Of a stretch of 8,660 bases of DNA, positions 6,335 to 8,660 are shown piece by piece. This stretch comes from Bacillota bacterium (GTDB lineage: Bacteria > Bacillota > DTU065): NCBI GenBank assembly GCA_012842235.1, contig DUTE01000386.1, forward strand, positions 1 to 8,660, written 5' to 3'. Under the pieces are notes generated by a model that saw only the letters and a program-made list of their open reading frames with translations, had not been told where the DNA came from and ran no database searches. The position numbers and the translations under genes were made by a program. Positions within the stretch are counted from its first letter, which is position 1. Each line of letters starts with the position of its first letter.

Positions 6335-7381
6335 CTATCCCTCCTTAGCCAATTCTTCTCTGATAACTGTTGCTCTATAATAATCGCGCATCTCTGGTTC
6401 TAAGGTATTGCCCATATATTTTTGCAGATGTGCTGGTCTAATTATCTGCATCAAAGCCTGCACCTTTGGTTTTAATTTAGGATCAATTATCCCTAGGTCA
6501 ATACCTAATCTTACATCACTAAGCAAAGCTAAAGCTTCGCCTGTACTAATTAGTCTAGCCTCTTTTAAGACACCTAATGAGCGATAGACTTTGTCTTCTA
6601 GAAAATACTTTGAGTTTTCTTTTAGTGCTTCTCTAATCTTTCTTTCCTCACCTATTACATGTGTAACAGCTGTCTCTAGGTCTTTAGCAAACTCCTGTTC
6701 TGTACTGCCTAAACTTCTTTGATTAGATATCTGGTAGAGGTTGCCAAGTGCCTCGGTACCTTCACCATATATTCCCCTTACAGCCATACCTAGCTGGTTA
6801 ACTGCTCCAAGAAGCCTCGGTAAATTATTTGTCATAGATAAACCAGGAAGATGGACCATTGCTGATACTCTAAGGCCAGTTCCTAAGTTAGTTGGCCAAG
6901 CAGTTAAATATCCAAAGTTCTCATCAAATGCTATATCTAATGACTGTTCAAGTTCATCATCGAGCTGGCTTGCTCGCTGCATTGCTTCTTTTAGCACTAA
7001 ACCTGGGGCAATTGTCTGGATACGCAAATGATCCTCTTCATTGATCATGACACTAGAGAGCTGATCTTTGGCAATAGCCACACCCCTTCCTTCAGGATCG
7101 GCGATTATCTGTGGGCTTAAGACATGGCTTTCCATCATATTTTCTCGCTCTAGAGAACTTATATCCTCAAGATTAATAAAATTAAACTTATCTTTATCTA
7201 TAGCTTTTTTGATCTCTTCTCTAATTTCTTTTTTTTGAGTTGTACTACAGTGGGCTGGAAATGATCTGTCTTTGATATTCCGTGCAAGCCTCACTCTACT
7301 TGATACAACTACATCACCTTCAGGACCACTTTCAATCATCCAAGGGGTAACAAGTTTTAGAATCCTTTTGCTTGTATCCAT
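6335..7381 (-). CDS. mcsB: Protein-arginine kinase McsB, with Trp in place of the family active-site Cys
   Basis: 348 aa. McsB phosphorylates arginine side chains on CtsR and aberrant proteins, marking them for ClpC-ClpP. It belongs to the phosphagen (guanido) kinase family. Visible motifs: SSRVRLARN (27-35, nucleotide-binding arginines), NEED (114-117, catalytic acidic residues), PTNLGTGLR (163-171), R202 and GEGTE (206-210) with Glu210 in the guanidino site, and a C-terminal RDYYRA (332-337) matching the RDxxRA allosteric phospho-arginine pocket. The residue just before PTNLGTG is Trp162 (codon at 6898-6896); B. subtilis McsB and creatine and arginine kinases have the active-site Cys there. 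All other motifs are intact, so I call it a gene, not a pseudogene. The ATG overlaps the mcsA stop by one base (TAATG), with GGAGGTGA upstream, indicating translational coupling. Confidence 0.95.
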   Translation of the reverse strand: MDTSKRILKLVTPWMIESGPEGDVVVSSRVRLARNIKDRSFPAHCSTTQKKEIREEIKKAIDKDKFNFINLEDISSLERENMMESHVLSPQIIADPEGRGVAIAKDQLSSVMINEEDHLRIQTIAPGLVLKEAMQRASQLDDELEQSLDIAFDENFGYLTAWPTNLGTGLRVSAMVHLPGLSMTNNLPRLLGAVNQLGMAVRGIYGEGTEALGNLYQISNQRSLGSTEQEFAKDLETAVTHVIGEERKIREALKENSKYFLEDKVYRSLGVLKEARLISTGEALALLSDVRLGIDLGIIDPKLKPKVQALMQIIRPAHLQKYMGNTLEPEMRDYYRATVIREELAKEG

Positions 7382-7884
7382 TAGAGCTCACCTCCAGCCT
7401 CTTTTTCTAGTCTTTTAATTTCGTCACGTATCTCTGCAGCCTTCTCATATTCTTCTAAAGATACTGCTTCATTCAACTTGTTTCGTAATTGTTCGATCTT
7501 TCTTTTTATACTTAAAGTTCCACCTGCTCTTTTGGGAACTTTGCCTCTATGAACTACATCTCCTTGTATACGTCTTATAATTGGATTTAATTCTTCTCGA
7601 AACTCTGTATAACACGCTGGACAACCTAGCTGACCACCTCTACGAAATTGGTCAAAGCTTAAATTACACATTCTACACTTGGCACTCCAAAGAGTCGGCT
7701 TAAGTTCCATTGTTCCCAGTAGGGTTTCAAAGAAGGAGCTTAAAGGATTGCCTAAATTCCAAAGCTGCAATTGACCTGTCTCTTTAGCACAACTTTGACA
7801 TAGATGCTTCTCTGTCATAATGCCATTTACATAAGTTTTTAGATGTACTGTTGCGGGATTTTTATTACAGCGTTCACAAAGCAT
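7381..7884 (-). CDS. mcsA: McsA, zinc-binding UVR-domain activator of McsB
   Basis: 167 aa. McsA binds and activates McsB, and together they act as an adaptor for ClpC and inactivate CtsR under stress. Two four-Cys zinc-binding modules are complete: C3, C6, C29, C32 and C70, C73, C88, C91. A basic linker leads to a C-terminal UVR coiled coil (about 127-161, core LEEYEKAAEIRDEIKRLEKE), the same type of motif seen in the ClpC middle domain. The ATG at 7884 has AAGGAGG upstream, placed in the last codons of ctsR, and the gap from the ctsR stop is 7 nt. The stop overlaps the mcsB start by one base. This is the standard gene order and a standard protein. Confidence 0.95.
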   Translation of the reverse strand: MLCERCNKNPATVHLKTYVNGIMTEKHLCQSCAKETGQLQLWNLGNPLSSFFETLLGTMELKPTLWSAKCRMCNLSFDQFRRGGQLGCPACYTEFREELNPIIRRIQGDVVHRGKVPKRAGGTLSIKRKIEQLRNKLNEAVSLEEYEKAAEIRDEIKRLEKEAGGEL

Positions 7885-7891
7885 TTGCCCT

Positions 7892-8338
7892 CTACCTCCT
7901 TAAATTTTCAATCAACATTAAAAGAGCTCGAAGAAGCGTTGCTCTCATCTGTTCATCTAAATTATCTGCTTCTTGTTTTAGGATAAGCCCTATAATCCTG
8001 GCTTCTTCTTCTAAAAGCACTTCTTCGTCAACAAGAAGATCTAGGATAACAAAAGCTTGTTCTTCTGTAACTCCTGTCATTAACTTATCCATAACTAATT
8101 CCCAATCAGGATTTACTTCAAGCCTCACTATCCTGATATACCCGCCTCCTCCCCTGCGGCTTTCTACAATATAACCTTTTTCAGGTGTGAAACGGGTTTG
8201 CAAGACATAGTTAATCTGTGAAGGAACACAGCGAAAGGCCTCGGCTAATTCTCGTCTTTGTAGTTCAACGAAGTCTTTTTCTGCCTCTTCCAAAAGCTCT
8301 TTTATATACTTTTCAATAAAGTCACTTAAACTCGCCAT
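7892..8338 (-). CDS. ctsR: Class III heat-shock repressor CtsR
   Basis: 148 aa. CtsR is a dimeric winged-helix repressor of clp genes that binds tandem GGTCAAA heptads and loses DNA binding on heating. Residues 1-70 form the winged helix-turn-helix; CVPSQINYV (37-45) is the recognition helix region. The wing is RRGGGGYIRI (61-70), whose tetraglycine (63-66) is the thermosensing loop in B. subtilis CtsR. The C-terminal helical domain (about 75-148) mediates dimerisation and McsB/ClpC contact. I chose ATG 8338: it has GGTGA 7 nt upstream and matches the family N-terminus. An in-frame TTG at 8404 would add 22 residues encoded by the promoter -35 box, the -10 box and the operator. First gene of the operon and evidently autoregulated. 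Confidence 0.96.
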   Translation of the reverse strand: MASLSDFIEKYIKELLEEAEKDFVELQRRELAEAFRCVPSQINYVLQTRFTPEKGYIVESRRGGGGYIRIVRLEVNPDWELVMDKLMTGVTEEQAFVILDLLVDEEVLLEEEARIIGLILKQEADNLDEQMRATLLRALLMLIENLRR

Positions 8339-8348
8339 TTTTTCTTCA

Positions 8349-8368
8349 CCTGACCTTCCCTGACCTTC
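8349..8368 (-). promoter_or_regulatory. Probable CtsR operator (tandem heptads)
   Basis: A perfect 10-bp direct repeat, GAAGGTCAGG twice on the minus strand, contains two heptads GGTCAGG spaced by 3 nt. The known CtsR operator is two GGTCAAA heptads with the same 3-nt spacing, so both copies match 5 of 7 bases with identical geometry. The site covers the predicted transcription start of ctsR (near 8369) and its downstream end runs into the ribosome binding site (8346-8350), ideal for blocking initiation. Confidence 0.7.
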
Positions 8369-8375
8369 TATGTAA

Positions 8376-8404
8376 ATTATACCTCTATTTATTTTTCTTT
8401 GCAA
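8376..8404 (-). promoter_or_regulatory. ctsR-mcsA-mcsB-clpC operon promoter (sigma-A type)
   Basis: On the minus strand TTGCAA (8404-8399), 17 nt and a perfect TATAAT (8381-8376) lie directly upstream of the tandem heptads. The predicted start is near 8369, giving a leader of about 30 nt. Confidence 0.82.
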
Positions 8405-8660
8405 CCCCTCATCTATCTGGTCATTAGTCTTGCTATTTACTTTGAGCTGTTATCTTATATCTGACTATGGCTTATCTTCTTTGACCTTCGTCCCCTATAT
8501 TTAATAACCTTTTTCTCACTAATCTATCTACTTTAATAAGAGGCAACTAGGAAAAACTCATTTAATTATTACTAACTGTCTTTAGAATATGCTTAGACGC
8601 AAATTCTTATCTAGTTTTGCTTCACTTTTTATGTTTTTATTGGGGCCAAATAACCAAACC
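8405..8660. other. Gene-free AT-rich region upstream of ctsR
   Basis: I see no convincing reading frame, tRNA, rRNA or terminator in these 256 bases; all frames are broken by frequent stops. The one recognisable element is a perfect single GGTCAAA heptad on the minus strand (8486-8480), about 75 bp upstream of the ctsR -35 box, with no good partner at the 10-bp period. The region may hold the end of an upstream transcript or leader outside the window. Confidence 0.5.

Noticed and set aside
4071..6380. Plus-strand open frames opposite clpC (4071-4286, 5508-5747, 6129-6380)
   Set aside because: All are short, antisense to conserved ClpC domains and Ser/Ile-rich; none has credible initiation signals.
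6335..7381. mcsB as a decaying pseudogene because of Trp162
   Set aside because: The frame is open over the full length, all other motifs are conserved, and translational coupling with both neighbours is preserved.
6741..8174. Plus-strand open frames opposite mcsB (6741-7031) and mcsA/ctsR (7851-8174)
   Set aside because: Shadows of conserved minus-strand genes without independent support.
8339..8404. 22-residue N-terminal extension of CtsR
   Set aside because: This stretch is the promoter, tandem-heptad operator and ribosome binding site; the TTG itself is part of the -35 box.
8405..8660. Possible tRNA, 5S rRNA or riboswitch upstream of ctsR
   Set aside because: I found no cloverleaf, conserved loop sequence or terminator hairpin in the region on either strand.

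Overview
The window comes from a low-to-medium GC Gram-positive bacterium of the Firmicutes, most likely an anaerobic Clostridia lineage. The evidence is the gene order ctsR-mcsA-mcsB-clpC-radA-disA, a CarD-family RNA polymerase regulator followed by a probable YacL-type membrane protein, AAGGAGG-type ribosome binding sites and TTGACA/TATAAT-type promoters. I cannot name a genus from the sequence. Nearly everything is on the minus strand, so the text below runs from high to low coordinates.

Heat-shock and protein-quality-control operon (8404 down to 3873). A 256-base leader region without a gene (8405-8660) precedes a clear housekeeping promoter and a perfect 10-bp tandem repeat that looks like a CtsR autoregulatory operator. 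Then come ctsR (repressor), mcsA (zinc-finger activator of McsB), mcsB (protein-arginine kinase) and clpC (Hsp100 unfoldase), with junctions of 7 nt, a 1-nt overlap and 3 nt. A strong 11-bp-stem terminator directly after clpC closes the unit. The circuit is the known one: CtsR represses under normal conditions, McsB marks CtsR and damaged proteins with phospho-arginine, and ClpC recognises the mark and feeds ClpP (not in this window). The phospho-arginine sites of ClpC and McsB are visible. The one oddity is a Trp where the kinase family has its active-site Cys.

DNA-repair and c-di-AMP unit (3861 to 1334). radA and disA are separated by only 4 nt and are probably co-transcribed from a weak candidate promoter just downstream of the clpC terminator. 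The disA start is best placed at a TTG with a well-positioned ribosome binding site inside the end of radA.

Convergent and divergent small gene (820-1336). A 131-aa cysteine-containing helical protein lies on the plus strand between disA and carD. It has a fully consensus promoter, a 5'-UTR hairpin and a shared bidirectional terminator against disA. Its C-terminal half resembles MazG-type nucleotide pyrophosphohydrolases but lacks a metal-ligand Asp. This is the least understood gene in the window.

carD unit (766 to 1). carD has two tandem promoter candidates and is followed after 39 nt by the first 40 codons of a membrane protein, probably the YacL PIN/TRAM ATPase-like family, cut by the window edge.

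I see no mobile element, CRISPR array, rRNA or tRNA. This is mostly a conserved core-genome region. The points worth a second look are the MazG-like gene, the McsB substitution and the variant CtsR operator.
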